The position numbers and the translations under genes were made by a program. The notes under the pieces are model-generated. The model ran no database searches. It had not been told where the DNA came from and saw nothing but the letters and a program-made list of their open reading frames with translations. Source: Ardenticatenaceae bacterium (GTDB taxonomy: Bacteria; Chloroflexota; Anaerolineae; Promineifilales; Promineifilaceae). From it: DNA of 64,000 nucleotides. Positions 25,826-34,289 of this stretch are shown here, in pieces. Position 1 is the stretch's first letter, and each line of letters starts with the position of its first letter. The stretch covers positions 434,001-498,000 of the forward strand of contig JACKCB010000002.1 of the NCBI GenBank assembly GCA_020634235.1. Reading direction: 5' to 3'.

Positions 25826-26625
25826 CTGTTCACATCCCACAAGAAGCAAATCCTGATGCTCTCATACCTCTGCTGAGTTTGATGTACGAACAAAACCTTG
25901 CTTTTCCTGATGTCAAAACGTTAGTTGCCTTTACAAAAGAGCAGGGGCTTGGGTCAAGGAGTGAACTGCAAAACTTTGCTACTGTCTGCGGTCTATTAGA
26001 AAGAGATGAGGAAGGCCAAATCACGCTTTCGCAAGTTGGGCGGACGGTTTCTCAGTTGAAGCCAGAGATTAGGGCCGACCTGATCCATTTTTTAATGTAT
26101 ACCGGGTGGGAAAACAGATCAGAAGCTAGTACAGAATTGTGGGCATATCGGGAAATTGTAAATTTTCTTTGGTTTAGGGCTGATGTGGATGTTCTTTCCA
26201 TTGGTCCATCGCTAAATGAGGAAGTTAGAAATAAAGCTCTAGAGTTGTTTGATACCGATGTCTCCTTTAGTCCAAAGAGTATTCGGGGCGCCCGCAAGTG
26301 GCTCTCAGCCGTTTTACCACCTGTTATTGAGCATGGAACCACCTTTAGCCACCGTCATTTTTGCCCACCTGAATTAGCTTTGCTGGCAACAGGCTGGGTA
26401 GCACAACAAACAGAAGGTGAGTTGGAGATAGATTTTTTGCTGACGCCAGAACGCCGTGAATTGATCTGCAAGGTTTGTCTGCTTGACTCGGTAGTGTTGG
26501 ATCGGGTGTTGGATTGGACGTTGCCTTTGTATCCGCAGGTGATGGTGGCGGGAACAAATGCTGGGGTGTACGGCCGTTTCCTACGCTTTCTCAAATGGCC
26601 AGAATCAAGTGACTTACTGCGATAA
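25807..26625 (+). CDS. Unknown protein, winged-helix-like start, in the DpdA/PglZ operon
   Basis: A 272-residue protein I do not recognise. Residues about 10-90 look like winged-helix units (LIPLLSLMYEQNLAF, LQNFATVCGLLERDEEGQITLSQVG), so DNA or protein binding is possible. No catalytic motif is clear. The start overlaps the transglycosylase gene by 19 nt, which argues for tight coupling. It could be the counterpart of one of the small accessory proteins (for instance DpdG-like) found with DpdA in other genomes, but I cannot confirm that. A 257-bp gap follows, the only real break in the operon. Confidence 0.6.
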   Translation: MAGNRLTVHIPQEANPDALIPLLSLMYEQNLAFPDVKTLVAFTKEQGLGSRSELQNFATVCGLLERDEEGQITLSQVGRTVSQLKPEIRADLIHFLMYTGWENRSEASTELWAYREIVNFLWFRADVDVLSIGPSLNEEVRNKALELFDTDVSFSPKSIRGARKWLSAVLPPVIEHGTTFSHRHFCPPELALLATGWVAQQTEGELEIDFLLTPERRELICKVCLLDSVVLDRVLDWTLPLYPQVMVAGTNAGVYGRFLRFLKWPESSDLLR

Positions 26626-26882
26626 CTGTCACATTCTGTTCCTGGACAAGCTATTTGACCAAAAATCGGCTGTTTTCGGCCAACTTAAACGATTGTCTGA
26701 GGCGCGTTTCTGCCAGCAAACAGCGAGGCCGTTCGCCATCAAATAGCGTGGCCGGCCACTACTGTATAGGGCCGGTATAATTGACCAAATTCGGCTGAGA
26801 TATTTTGCAATAAGTCGTCTTCAAATATTCCAGACATTTGCCTTCAAATAGCCTGACCGGTAACAGCATTCTATCAATCAAC
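26626..26882. other. Gap inside the DpdA/PglZ operon
   Basis: A 257-bp stretch between the unknown protein and the small ATPase. It contains several GGCCG motifs and a TATAAT at 26776-26781 but no matching -35 box. A short open frame (26558-26746) overlaps the upstream gene and has no support. An internal promoter is possible but not shown. Confidence 0.4.
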
Positions 26883-27395
26883 ATGAGCCAGTTACTAGCT
26901 TTATTAAATCGTCTGAAAGCAGAAGCACATCTGGAACGATTGACCGGCAGCCAACAGCTTGCCTGGCGTCTTGTCCAACAACATTTACGATTTCCGGAGC
27001 GCGTCAACTTATATGGTGCCAGCGGCTCAGGGAAGACATTTTTAGCTTGGGCTTTGGCAAATGAGCAAGATGCGTCTCTTTTCGCCAGTCCAGAGGGTTT
27101 GTTCCAATCTGATTTTGTCAATGATCCACCTAGGCTGGTAATCGTGGATAATTGCGTTAGCGACTCGACCGAACTGCGTCATTTGTTGGCGGAGTTACAG
27201 ATGAGAAACGGCCGTTCCGCCCTCCTCATCACTCGTCAACCCAGCCAACTTGGTCTACCCCTCATCCACCTGCCACTGCCCACCTCGCAAGATATTACTG
27301 TCACTTATCACAACCTTAGTTTACTGGAACATTATGCCTTGGCTCCTCTTGCGGAGGGGAATCTGTGGCAAGTTATCCATTCCACCCTATCGTAG
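26883..27395 (+). CDS. Small P-loop ATPase
   Basis: A 170-residue protein with a Walker A motif GASGSGKT near residue 45 and a Walker B-like strand RLVIVDNC near 82. The segment FPERVNLYGASGSGKTFLAWAL resembles the core of DnaA/Hda-type AAA proteins, but there is no DNA-binding domain and the fold is shorter than usual. The ATG at 26883 was chosen because the homology-like part starts there; the frame is open to 26838 and no strong ribosome site is seen for either. Just 21 nt separate it from the large ATPase, so it is probably a partner or regulator of it. Confidence 0.65.
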   Translation: MSQLLALLNRLKAEAHLERLTGSQQLAWRLVQQHLRFPERVNLYGASGSGKTFLAWALANEQDASLFASPEGLFQSDFVNDPPRLVIVDNCVSDSTELRHLLAELQMRNGRSALLITRQPSQLGLPLIHLPLPTSQDITVTYHNLSLLEHYALAPLAEGNLWQVIHSTLS

Positions 27396-27416
27396 CCAAA
27401 GTAGGAGTTGCTAGCT

Positions 27417-30400
27417 ATGAACCTCGAAGGACTACAAGCCATTCTGGACAAAGAAGAAATTGTTGCCACCCAACGCGCCGAAGATTTGCTGAATCGGCCT
27501 GAAATTGTCGACCGTGTCTATCAAGGGCATGTCCGCACTTACATCCCCCTCAGCCGTCAGGCATCCGGCAATGAAAACGGACAAAGCGTCATGGAATTCG
27601 AGCGGCGTGTCATGCGCGAGGTAAAACAGGCCGGCGCCATTCGGGGCTATATTACAGCCGAGTATGGACATGGCAAAACCAGCACAGCCCTATACCTCTG
27701 GCAACGTGCCCGTGAAGAAAACATTTTAGCTGTGCCCCCATTTCAGTTAAACAAACTCACTGACTTTATCCGCGCTACCTACGGCTGGGCAAAGTATGAA
27801 ATTCAGCGCACGCGGCCACAATCAAGCACCGTGTTAGAAGCCGAAAGCTTGTATGATTCCTTGATCAATCGCGGAGCAGAGACCCTTGCCCGCCAATACA
27901 ACATGACATTGTCCGACGCGCAACGTATGGCGCGAGAGAAGCCGGAAATTCTAGAGCTAACTCCGGCTGATTACATCCGCTTTTTTGAAGAAATGACCCG
28001 ATTAACGGAAAAAGCGGGATACGAAGGCTTGCTTATCATTGCTGATGAACTCCAGCAGTACATTGATCCAGAGGTTAAGGCGGGTATCAAAGATCCTATC
28101 AGCCCATTCTTTGATGTTGTTAGCGCTATTTTAACCCGACGCAATCATCTCAAGTTTGGTTTAGTAGTCGTTATCCCACCAAAAGAGTTGGAACTCTTGC
28201 GTAGTAGTCGTGGCGATTTAATTCACCGTGTTTTGCAGGTTAGCCTTGATTTACGCACCGTCTACAATCAAGAATTTCCCCAGCGCTTGTGGGAGCGTTT
28301 GGCCAAAGAATTCAACTTTCAAGAGCATCAGGCGCTTATCATTAGCGCCGATTGCCTAATCGCATTAGGTCAAATTGGTGCGCGCAGTGACCTGTCCGAT
28401 GGGCCGCGTACAGTTGTCAACACCCTGCGCCGCGCCACGCGCCGTTATCTCGAACAGGGATACCCCACAGACTCTCCCTATACGCCAGAGACATTGGTTA
28501 ACGATCTATTGCAAGGCAACATACAATATGACAGTTCCAAGCGTATTGCTCAGGTGACTTCCCGCGTGTTAGCGCATGGTCTGGTAAAAGGACAGCCGGA
28601 ACGGGAACGTGCTGTGAAGTGGGCAGCCGCATTTCCTAATGAAGGCGTCACAATAAACTTACAAGAAGCACATGATTTGGCTACCGTGTTTGACGAACTG
28701 GCACAAAGTGGTGGTCTGGGTGATTTGATTATTGCTGTTGGTGACGTGCGCAACAAAGGTTTTACCCTGCGTGACTTACAAGAAGCGCCAATTAAGACAG
28801 ATTGGTTGAGCATGATGTTGCGTGAATTTGGCCGGACTTACTTTGAAACGGCCGCTACTACCAACGAACGCGCGCTAAAAGGTTTTATCAGTTTGCTAAA
28901 GACCAAAGTATTTCCCGCTAACCAATGGACCGTCACCAAAGAAATCGTTGGCCGTCTAACCCAAAATAACGGATTAATTTTTACAGGCAGCTTCACCAGC
29001 ACCAGCCGTGAATTCCCAGAGCGTACCATCCATGTTCGTATTTTGTGGGAAGATGAAGGGGCAAGAGATGCTCATGTTGATGGGGAAGCATTGATTGAAA
29101 TTCGCTTGCGCCGTTATCTGGATCACAAAGAGAGCGAGCGGCGTTATCAGGCTGACCCGATGGAAATTGACTACGACGGCCGTTGCCTACGCCTGACTTT
29201 GAACCTGATGCAGCGTGCCATAGACCCACCGTCAAACCTAGAAGAACAAATCAGCGCTTACATTTCGCCATTCAAGCTAACGCCTTTGCTCCTGTTAACC
29301 TTGTCGCAAACACTTGATGAGGAACGAGAACGTAACGCAATCCCCAAAACGGATGACCAGTTCATCCAATACAATTTCCAAACAGACCTGATAGAACACG
29401 CTTTCCGCGAATTGTTCAACGAGACCGTTGGGATGCCCGTCGAATCCGCTCAAGAGCGCATCATTGAGATTGCCTTACAACAATTATTCAATACTGTCTA
29501 CCCCGATTATGAACCGCTGGTTGTTGTTGGTAACTGGACAAGCTCCCTGCAAAAATATCGCAATGCTTTGGCGCATCTGGAGACTAATTACGAACGACAA
29601 GGGCAGGTTACTTTTGAAGGAACGAAAGAGCAAATTGCCAATCTGTTCACCCTCACTAATACCGGTTTGCACAGCTTTGCCCGCAGCTTTCCCAAATTGA
29701 TTGACGGTGTGAGTAAACTGCCCGGCAAAGGGGCTGGTGCCGTCCGTTTTACCTTGCACCCACTGGAAGTAATGGTCCGTCACTGGCTGCAAGAAAGTCC
29801 CCACAAAGAGACGGCGCAAGCGGCCGGTGAAACCTATGAACTGCGCCGCTTGCCTAAACATGAAATTTATGACCGCGCCCGTGAGCGAGGGTATTTGGAC
29901 AAAGAGACAGACGCGATTTTGGAGCTGATGGTGGCGCGGGGTTTAGTCGAGCACGACATACGACGCGGATATTTGCGCGAAGCAGTGACCCAAGCGCCAT
30001 CGGTAGACGAACTGGAAACGGAAATTAACGAATGGTTAACAGAGTTAAAAACATTACGTAGCGCATTCCCCCAGGATCAATTGTTAGCAAATTCGGCTGC
30101 AGCGGCAGAAAAAGCGCAAAAAACAACGGCCGAGTTACGGCAAAAGCCCAACGAGGTCCTTCTGCTTAATAGCCGCAAACGGGTTCAATACGAGCGACAA
30201 CAATTGAGCTTATTGGCCGATGAAAAGCATAAAGCCTTGCTCAAAGATGCGGTCACCCTTGTCCGCCACATACCTACACTAGAACCACGCCTGAAAGCTA
30301 ATCTGGAGAAGCCATTGCAGGGCAATGTAGAGTATGTGGTGCAAGTAGATGATTTGCGTTCTCGACTTTTTCGCCAATACACCAAACTGGAAAGCGACAT

Positions 30401-31454
30401 AGTTCACCTACAGCAGCAGATTCAGGCGACGCAAGCTACCTTGAAAAAGGAAGCGTTGGAATTGAAAACGCTGGTTAACCTAGCCAGAGAGGTTCATGCT
30501 TACGATCCCAAACTAGCGCAATTAAAGCAAAGCCACGACCAGTTCCAAACCGCATACAAACAGTATGCGGATTGGGTTAAATTGGTAACGGATGGTTCGG
30601 CACTGCGCGAGGAACTACAACAGTTAGGCGATCTGGTTTCAGAACAGAATCAGGTTTTTACCCAACTATCCCGTGATGTTCGCGGCCATTTGAGCGCGGG
30701 TAAACTGGATGCGTTACCGGATGCTCCCACGTACAGCGTGCGCCTGAATGACCTAGCAGAAACAGTGCGCCAGATCAGAGCAGAAGCTACGAACCGGTTT
30801 ACAACATTGCAGGATCGCTACCGGCAGGCGTTGGTTTCTCGCCTAAACTTTCCCCCATCTCAGTTGTGGTTGCCTCATCAGTACAATCCGGTTGCGCCTC
30901 AATCTAGTTATGACCAACTACTAAACGATGCACACCAGGCAGTTAGCAAGTACTGTCAACAGTTACAACAAGGGTTAGAAAATGAGCAAAAAACGATAGC
31001 AGGCACACTGCAATCGCCATTGTTCGCTACCTTGCCAACGCTGGATCAAGGGGAGTTGGGAGAACAAGGCGCAGCGTTATCCAACCAGTTACAGGGGATA
31101 CGAACGCAACTAAATGAAGCAATACATCATGCAGCAGACACGGCCGTAATCAATGATTTTGCGGAGGATGATAACGGCGGTTTCCCAACCCTCTTGCAAA
31201 CCCTCAACCAACTCTTCACTGCGCTCAAGCAAATAAACCAGCAAACCAAGCAATTCAGCGCCAAGCTAACCAGTTTGGAACTCACCCCTGAAGAAACGAC
31301 TGTCTATCAGGCGCTACAAGATGAATCAAAAGATTTCGCTAGGCTGCGCCAATTGACAACCCGCTTGAACGAAGATGCCTTGTGGAAGGCTTTGCAAGGT
31401 CTCAATGCTAAACGACGGATAAACATCCAGATCAGTCCGGTGCGTTATGATTGA
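27417..31454 (+). CDS. Large BrxC/PglY-like P-loop ATPase with coiled-coil tail
   Basis: A 1345-residue protein. The N-terminal 350 residues form an ATPase with Walker A in EYGHGKTS (about 83-90) and Walker B in LLIIADELQQYI (about 205-215). A middle part of mixed helices follows, with a winged-helix-like segment near 800-860. Residues about 860-1200 are rich in Glu, Gln, Leu and Lys with heptad character, so a long coiled coil is likely. Size, layout and the position next to a PglZ-like gene match the large ATPase of BREX systems (BrxC/PglY), although I see no close motif match. TAGGAG at 27402-27407 supports the ATG at 27417; a TTG at 27408 is an alternative. It overlaps the PglZ-like gene by 8 nt. 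Confidence 0.65.
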   Translation: MNLEGLQAILDKEEIVATQRAEDLLNRPEIVDRVYQGHVRTYIPLSRQASGNENGQSVMEFERRVMREVKQAGAIRGYITAEYGHGKTSTALYLWQRAREENILAVPPFQLNKLTDFIRATYGWAKYEIQRTRPQSSTVLEAESLYDSLINRGAETLARQYNMTLSDAQRMAREKPEILELTPADYIRFFEEMTRLTEKAGYEGLLIIADELQQYIDPEVKAGIKDPISPFFDVVSAILTRRNHLKFGLVVVIPPKELELLRSSRGDLIHRVLQVSLDLRTVYNQEFPQRLWERLAKEFNFQEHQALIISADCLIALGQIGARSDLSDGPRTVVNTLRRATRRYLEQGYPTDSPYTPETLVNDLLQGNIQYDSSKRIAQVTSRVLAHGLVKGQPERERAVKWAAAFPNEGVTINLQEAHDLATVFDELAQSGGLGDLIIAVGDVRNKGFTLRDLQEAPIKTDWLSMMLREFGRTYFETAATTNERALKGFISLLKTKVFPANQWTVTKEIVGRLTQNNGLIFTGSFTSTSREFPERTIHVRILWEDEGARDAHVDGEALIEIRLRRYLDHKESERRYQADPMEIDYDGRCLRLTLNLMQRAIDPPSNLEEQISAYISPFKLTPLLLLTLSQTLDEERERNAIPKTDDQFIQYNFQTDLIEHAFRELFNETVGMPVESAQERIIEIALQQLFNTVYPDYEPLVVVGNWTSSLQKYRNALAHLETNYERQGQVTFEGTKEQIANLFTLTNTGLHSFARSFPKLIDGVSKLPGKGAGAVRFTLHPLEVMVRHWLQESPHKETAQAAGETYELRRLPKHEIYDRARERGYLDKETDAILELMVARGLVEHDIRRGYLREAVTQAPSVDELETEINEWLTELKTLRSAFPQDQLLANSAAAAEKAQKTTAELRQKPNEVLLLNSRKRVQYERQQLSLLADEKHKALLKDAVTLVRHIPTLEPRLKANLEKPLQGNVEYVVQVDDLRSRLFRQYTKLESDIVHLQQQIQATQATLKKEALELKTLVNLAREVHAYDPKLAQLKQSHDQFQTAYKQYADWVKLVTDGSALREELQQLGDLVSEQNQVFTQLSRDVRGHLSAGKLDALPDAPTYSVRLNDLAETVRQIRAEATNRFTTLQDRYRQALVSRLNFPPSQLWLPHQYNPVAPQSSYDQLLNDAHQAVSKYCQQLQQGLENEQKTIAGTLQSPLFATLPTLDQGELGEQGAALSNQLQGIRTQLNEAIHHAADTAVINDFAEDDNGGFPTLLQTLNQLFTALKQINQQTKQFSAKLTSLELTPEETTVYQALQDESKDFARLRQLTTRLNEDALWKALQGLNAKRRINIQISPVRYD

Positions 31455-32553
31455 ATCGTTGCTCAAACAGTTAGACATTGCGCCAGTAATGGGACAGTTT
31501 CACCCCCTTTGGTCACTTTGCCTTCCGCCTAACGTGATTATTGCTCGTTCGGCAAAAAAGGTGGCAGAACAGCTAGACGGCCGTGAGCGACATGAAGAAC
31601 GACCAATCCTCATCACCGAGTATACTCCAGCATTTGCCGAGCGATTTTCGACTTATCATTTGCGTGATTGCCCTCCAGCCGAGTTAATGAACCGTGTGTT
31701 ACCCTTGCGTGTCAATACAGAACATTACCTTCTAACCCATAAAGCAATTGGCCAGCGGATTATCAGCGACACCAGGCAACATGCTTACGAAACGGTCATT
31801 CTGATTCTCGTGGATGGCTTAAGCTATGATGATGCCCGTCAATGGCCGCATCCGGTTACGCCTTGTCTGATTGACGCGCCGACAATCACATTCGCTAGAT
31901 CAAACAGTGACAAGATACTGCCAGACGTTGGCTTTCCAGCTATCATCGGCAAATTATCCATTGCCCGACACTTGGCACAGGTTGGGCTACCTCACTCTCG
32001 CGGCTACTCCTATTGGGAGCGAGAGCAAAATGATGTGTCATCCTTCTTGTTCTCTGGGATGCCGTTGCAACGAGTGCGGGGAATCACAGAGGCCATATCG
32101 CTTCTACGCCAAACGAATTTGAGAGGCACGTATGTGCAAATTGTTCGCGAAGGCACAGACGGATTAGCCCACCGTCGCCGTGAAGTAACTTCTGCCGAAG
32201 TTGGCGCAACAGTAGATGCAGTTTTGGATGATTTACAGGAACTTGTTAGCTTGTTGGTTGAAAACGGCCGTCCCGCAGCCCTCTATCTGGTTTCTGATCA
32301 CGGCATCTTGTGGAAACATCAACATGCCCTCCAAAGATTACCCGATGAAAATTCTGCCCATGTGCGTTACTCGTGGGAACGGCCGTTAGACCCTTCTTCG
32401 GCTTCTCCAATATCAACCAGTAACGGCTCTTGCTACTTATATCACTACCCCTTTATTGGCCGACAAATACCGGCCAATGACAGCGGAACGCATGGCGGTT
32501 TATCCTACTGGGAAAGTATCGTCCCTTTCGTCCATGTGGAGGTCAACGTATGA
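31447..32553 (+). CDS. PglZ-like protein (alkaline phosphatase superfamily)
   Basis: A 368-residue protein, much shorter than BREX PglZ proteins of roughly 650-900 residues. It keeps the phosphatase-fold motifs: LILVDGLSYDDA near residue 118, LVSDHG near 281, and the C-terminal GTHGGLSYWESIVPFV near 348, which matches the H-G-G-x-S-x-x-E-x-I-V-P signature of PglZ. The typical N-terminal part of PglZ is absent. PglZ is a core BREX protein needed for phage defence; its exact reaction is uncertain and metal-dependent phosphodiesterase activity has been reported for the family. The start overlaps the large ATPase, and its stop overlaps the HerA-like gene (ATGA), so the three are probably made together. 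Confidence 0.7.
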   Translation: MIESLLKQLDIAPVMGQFHPLWSLCLPPNVIIARSAKKVAEQLDGRERHEERPILITEYTPAFAERFSTYHLRDCPPAELMNRVLPLRVNTEHYLLTHKAIGQRIISDTRQHAYETVILILVDGLSYDDARQWPHPVTPCLIDAPTITFARSNSDKILPDVGFPAIIGKLSIARHLAQVGLPHSRGYSYWEREQNDVSSFLFSGMPLQRVRGITEAISLLRQTNLRGTYVQIVREGTDGLAHRRREVTSAEVGATVDAVLDDLQELVSLLVENGRPAALYLVSDHGILWKHQHALQRLPDENSAHVRYSWERPLDPSSASPISTSNGSCYLYHYPFIGRQIPANDSGTHGGLSYWESIVPFVHVEVNV

Positions 32554-33755
32554 AACTATTACTTGGTAAAGATACCCTTTCTGAACAACCTGTCTATTTA
32601 ACTGCCGAAGGTGCGCGGGCTGTCCTAGTTTGTGGCAAACGTGGTAGCGGTAAATCCTATACCGTCGGCGTTTTAGTTGAAGAACTTCTGACAGCTGGTG
32701 AACGCAACATCATCCCCATCATTGTTGACCCAATGGGCGTCTATCATACGATGGTTCAGCCAAACACCATGCAACAAGATGAGCTATTTCGGTGGGGACT
32801 ATCCACAAAAAGCTATCAGGTACGCTTGTTAATTCCCGGCGAACCGCATGCCTTATATGACGAGGATGTGTTGCGAGTTTTGCAGGAACGACGTGTAGAA
32901 ATCGTTCCCCTTCGCCTAAACGCTTCTGACTTAACCCCCGATGGCTGGTGCGACCTCTTTGATGCCGACATCAACAAACCAATGGGCATTGTTCTGTTTC
33001 GCGCCGTGCAGCAATTACACAAAAAAGGAGAGGCATTTGCCATTCAGGACATCATCAGGACGATAGAGCGAGATGGTAAAGCATCTGACACCAGCAAGGA
33101 AGCGCTGCTAAACCGGCTAGAGGCAGCACAAAGCTGGCAACTTTTTGCCGAAAACAACTACACCCCTATTCATGAGCTATTCCAACCTGGGATAGTCAAC
33201 GTACTTGATTTGAGCCGTTTGGAGCCAGGACCGCGTGGTCGGCGTAATCTGGCCGTTTCCGTCATTGCGCGCAACCTTTTCCGCGCTCGCTCTGATGCTC
33301 GTCTGCGCGAGGAGTTTGGCCTGGCAACCCCAATGCCTCGTGTTTGGATGTTGCTAGACGAAGCACATCAATTTGTTCCGGCCGGGAGCAATACATTAGC
33401 CAAAGGGCAACTCATCCGTTGGGCAAAAGAAGGTCGTCAACCCGGTCTTTCGCTTGCCGTTGCCAGTCAACAACCCTCCGCTATTGATCCCGAAGTTTTG
33501 TCGCAATGTGATATGATTCTGAGTCACAAATTGACTTCCCGCAATGACGTTGGAGCTCTAAACGGGCTAAGTCAGGATTACATGGGCAGCGAGTTACGCA
33601 CCTTTATCAAGAATCTAAAAAGAACGGGCGAAGCGGTATTGGTGGATGATGAACTAGAAGCAGTATATACGCTTCGCATTCGGCCGCGCCGTAGTCAGCA
33701 CGGAGGCGGCAGTTTGCCTACCCACGAGGAGAATGATTTTGACATCTGGCAATAG
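32550..33755 (+). CDS. HerA-like (DUF87) ATPase
   Basis: A 401-residue protein of the HerA/FtsK ring-forming DNA translocase group. Walker A GKRGSGKSYT is at about residues 28-37, IVDPMGVYHTM follows near 57, and Walker B LLDEAHQFVPAG is near 268-279. The stretch EGRQPGLSLAVASQQPSAIDP is the usual sensor region, and the C-terminal R-x-R-P-R fits the arginine finger. HerA rings move along DNA and often pair with a nuclease such as NurA, SIR2 or DUF4297; none is seen here. Its place beside PglZ-like and large ATPase genes suggests a DNA-translocating part of a defence complex. Confidence 0.8.
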   Translation: MKLLLGKDTLSEQPVYLTAEGARAVLVCGKRGSGKSYTVGVLVEELLTAGERNIIPIIVDPMGVYHTMVQPNTMQQDELFRWGLSTKSYQVRLLIPGEPHALYDEDVLRVLQERRVEIVPLRLNASDLTPDGWCDLFDADINKPMGIVLFRAVQQLHKKGEAFAIQDIIRTIERDGKASDTSKEALLNRLEAAQSWQLFAENNYTPIHELFQPGIVNVLDLSRLEPGPRGRRNLAVSVIARNLFRARSDARLREEFGLATPMPRVWMLLDEAHQFVPAGSNTLAKGQLIRWAKEGRQPGLSLAVASQQPSAIDPEVLSQCDMILSHKLTSRNDVGALNGLSQDYMGSELRTFIKNLKRTGEAVLVDDELEAVYTLRIRPRRSQHGGGSLPTHEENDFDIWQ

Positions 33756-34185
33756 TGTAGAAATTCGGCCAGCCATGCCGGAAGATATTGTAGCGATCAA
33801 ACAGTTGGCCGATTCACACAAGCATGAATTAGGTTTTCTACGTCGACCCGCCTTACTGGAGGCCATTGAACGTCATGAGTTGTTGGTTGCGGAAAATGGG
33901 ATTGGTATCGTAGGGTTTGTAGAGTATCGTCATCGCCGTGACCAACAGACAACTTTGTACAACGTTGTTGTATATCCTCAACACAGGAAACATGGTATAG
34001 GCAGGCAATTGGTGACGAATTTGGAGCAAGAAGCAAGGAAAAGAGGAAAATCGTGGGTGCTGCTAAAATGTCCTGAAGATTTGGAATCCAATGCCTTTTA
34101 CGAGCATATCGGCTATAAGAAGGTAACCGTAGAGAGAGGAAAAACACGACGACTAAACATCTGGCGGAAAGATTTAGTCCCATAA
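33733..34185 (+). CDS. GNAT acetyltransferase at the end of the DpdA/PglZ operon
   Basis: A 150-residue GNAT enzyme. The acetyl-CoA loop QHRKHGIGRQLV is near residues 84-95, and the closing NAFYEHIGYKKV motif is near 118. It overlaps the HerA-like gene by 23 nt with GAGGAG just before the ATG, so it belongs to the operon. A GNAT enzyme here might acetylate a toxin-like partner, a tRNA or a modified base; this is unknown. An inverted repeat at 34214-34231 follows and may end the operon. Confidence 0.75.
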   Translation: MILTSGNSVEIRPAMPEDIVAIKQLADSHKHELGFLRRPALLEAIERHELLVAENGIGIVGFVEYRHRRDQQTTLYNVVVYPQHRKHGIGRQLVTNLEQEARKRGKSWVLLKCPEDLESNAFYEHIGYKKVTVERGKTRRLNIWRKDLVP

Positions 34186-34213
34186 CAAAAGACCCATTAC
34201 TGTTACCATGCAA

Positions 34214-34231
34214 CCCAGGTATAAACCTGGG
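34214..34231 (+). terminator. Hairpin at the end of the DpdA/PglZ operon
   Basis: CCCAGGT (34214-34220) and ACCTGGG (34225-34231) with loop ATAA, 29 nt after the last stop. A T-run (CTTTTTTATT) comes 22 nt later, too far for a classical terminator. Confidence 0.4.
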
Positions 34232-34289
34232 ACTTCGCAGTGAACAAGGCTTTTTTATTGAAAAGCATAGCAAATTTGCTGGCCTGTAA

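Noticed and set aside
26558..26746. Small open frame at the end of the 272-residue gene
   Set aside because: It starts inside the upstream gene, has no ribosome site and no recognisable pattern.
26776..26781. TATAAT as an internal promoter of the DpdA/PglZ operon
   Set aside because: No -35 element at a fitting distance was found, so it is not listed as a promoter.
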